DNA of 7,081 nucleotides from Syntrophales bacterium (GTDB taxonomy: Bacteria; Desulfobacterota; Syntrophia; Syntrophales; UBA8958): contig JALNVY010000125.1 in the NCBI GenBank assembly GCA_023231165.1, positions 1-7,081 of the forward strand. Reading direction: 5' to 3'. Shown piece after piece: positions 6,754-7,081 of the stretch (position 1 is its first letter; each line of letters opens with the position of its first letter). Position numbers and translations under genes: made by a program. Below the pieces are notes generated by a model. It searched no databases. It had not been told where the DNA came from and saw nothing but the letters and a program-made list of their open reading frames with translations.

Positions 6754-6775
6754 GAGGTGGTCGGTATTGTTTGGA
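6751..6775. repeat. Probable terminal inverted repeat of the IS3-family element
   Basis: The segment contains GAGGTGGTC (6753-6761) and TTGTTTGGACA around 6766-6776, which resembles the TGA-x-GTGGTCCCC...TTGTTGGACA ends typical of IS3-group elements as I remember them. It sits outside and downstream of the transposase stop, in the expected orientation. The first bases are TA rather than the common TG, so the exact boundary is uncertain by a few bases. The partner repeat is outside the window or lost. Confidence 0.55.
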
Positions 6776-6820
6776 CAGGAAACAGGGGTTTATAAGTGGG
6801 AAGCGGCTCTTGGTTCATGA

Positions 6821-7030
6821 TCATGCAGCAGCCCGTTTCTGCGATTGTGTCCCGAAATAAACCATAGCAGGTGTCTTCCTGTCAAAGTTATTATGCCACC
6901 TCTTTTCATTGTAGAACTTGAAGTAGCTGGCAAGTCCGCTTTTCGCCTCCGTCATTGAAGAATATGCCTTCAGATAAATGTCCTCGTACTTAACGCTTTT
7001 CCATAACCGGAGACCTTTGAACATTGACAA
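6821..7030 (-). pseudogene. IS3-family transposase OrfB, C-terminal fragment
   Basis: About 65 residues match the end of an IS3 OrfB DDE integrase core: LWKSVKYEDIYLKAY, then GLASYFKFYNEKRWHN and RKTPAMVYF, corresponding to the family pattern LWRSVKYEEVYL...YFxFYNxxRPHQ...TPAxVY. The usual proline of the RPH motif is tryptophan here. In intact relatives the segment before LW normally reads like DNVFIERLW and carries the third catalytic acid. Here it reads SMFKGLRLW, with no glutamate and one extra residue. An in-frame TAA (7036-7034 on the minus strand) stops the frame just upstream, and a TTG would be the first possible start. It is therefore a non-functional remnant, either frameshifted or truncated at its 5' side. 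Confidence 0.8.
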
Positions 7031-7081
7031 ATTTTATCAGGGATCAGTTTTGAGACCGATTTTTCAGAATTCCGTTTTCGA
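7031..7081. other. Unassigned sequence beyond the transposase remnant
   Basis: These 51 AT-rich bases contain no recognisable coding segment. The minus-strand transposase frame meets a stop at 7036-7034, and translation of the other minus-strand frames does not restore IS3 catalytic-core sequence. A perfect TTGACA occurs at 7024-7029, but no matching -10 hexamer follows at 16-18 bases, so I do not call a promoter. Confidence 0.4.

Larger units (their letters stand above)
6751..7030 (-). mobile_element. IS3-family insertion sequence, partial
   Basis: The block combines an IS3-type end (6751-6775) with the C-terminal part of an IS3 OrfB transposase read leftward. The transposase stop lies 70 bases inside the end, a usual distance. 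Only the transposase 3' half of an element is present. The recognisable IS3 similarity fades near 7015-7030, and the last 51 bases of the window do not look like transposase. Either the copy is truncated there or it is highly decayed. No target-site duplication can be checked, because the other end is not in the window. Confidence 0.72.

Noticed and set aside
6816..6825. Perfect 10-base palindrome CATGATCATG at the transposase stop
   Set aside because: It is short, lies inside the IS end region, and has no second copy or known operator match, so it is probably fortuitous.
7024..7052. Promoter with a perfect TTGACA at the right edge
   Set aside because: No TATAAT-like hexamer occurs at 16-18 bases downstream, and the TTGACA overlaps the transposase remnant.
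1..7081. CRISPR array, tRNA or rRNA gene, toxin-antitoxin pair or phage defence system
   Set aside because: I saw no regularly spaced repeats, no tRNA-like cloverleaf or rRNA sequence, and no proteins of those families; the genes fit an envelope and type II secretion locus.

Overview
The window looks like chromosomal DNA of a Gram-negative bacterium, most likely from the former Deltaproteobacteria (Desulfobacterota, perhaps a Syntrophus-like lineage). That placement is an inference from gene content, a pseudopilin/assembly gene order of I-J-K-L-M-C, a PilM/PilN-like GspL and a PDZ-less GspC. It was not tested by any search. All convincing intact genes are on the plus strand.

Layout. (1) Bases 1-102 hold an open frame that may be the last 33 codons of an upstream gene. 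(2) Two exported-protein genes follow: a Mip/FkpA-type FKBP peptidyl-prolyl isomerase (141-845) and a DUF4124-SLT lytic transglycosylase (889-1542). (3) A 186-base gene-free stretch (1543-1728) contains inverted repeats, one of which could pair with the bases just ahead of gspI. (4) A compact type II secretion (T2SS) operon follows: gspI (1729), gspJ (2165 or 2246), gspK (2900), gspL (3871), gspM (5393) and a gspC-like gene (5949-6722). Apart from the uncertain gspI-gspJ junction, neighbours overlap or lie within 30 bases. (5) A Shine-Dalgarno and ATG at 6712-6726 start a frame that ends after nine codons where an IS3-family element begins (about 6751). The element carries the C-terminal part of a transposase on the minus strand (7030-6821), which is itself broken.

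How the genes fit together. GspI, GspJ and GspK are minor pseudopilins that form the tip of the T2SS pseudopilus. GspL and GspM are the inner-membrane assembly platform linking the cytoplasmic ATPase to the pseudopilus. GspC connects that platform to the outer-membrane secretin GspD. The periplasmic foldase and the peptidoglycan-cleaving enzyme upstream are compatible with envelope biogenesis or secretion, but nothing proves that they belong to the T2SS. Genes for GspD, E, F, G and H are not in the window.

The most notable points are the insertion sequence sitting exactly where the next operon gene (gspD is the natural candidate) should start, the decay of that element's transposase, and the possible structured leader before gspI. 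I did not find evidence of a wholly new system here.
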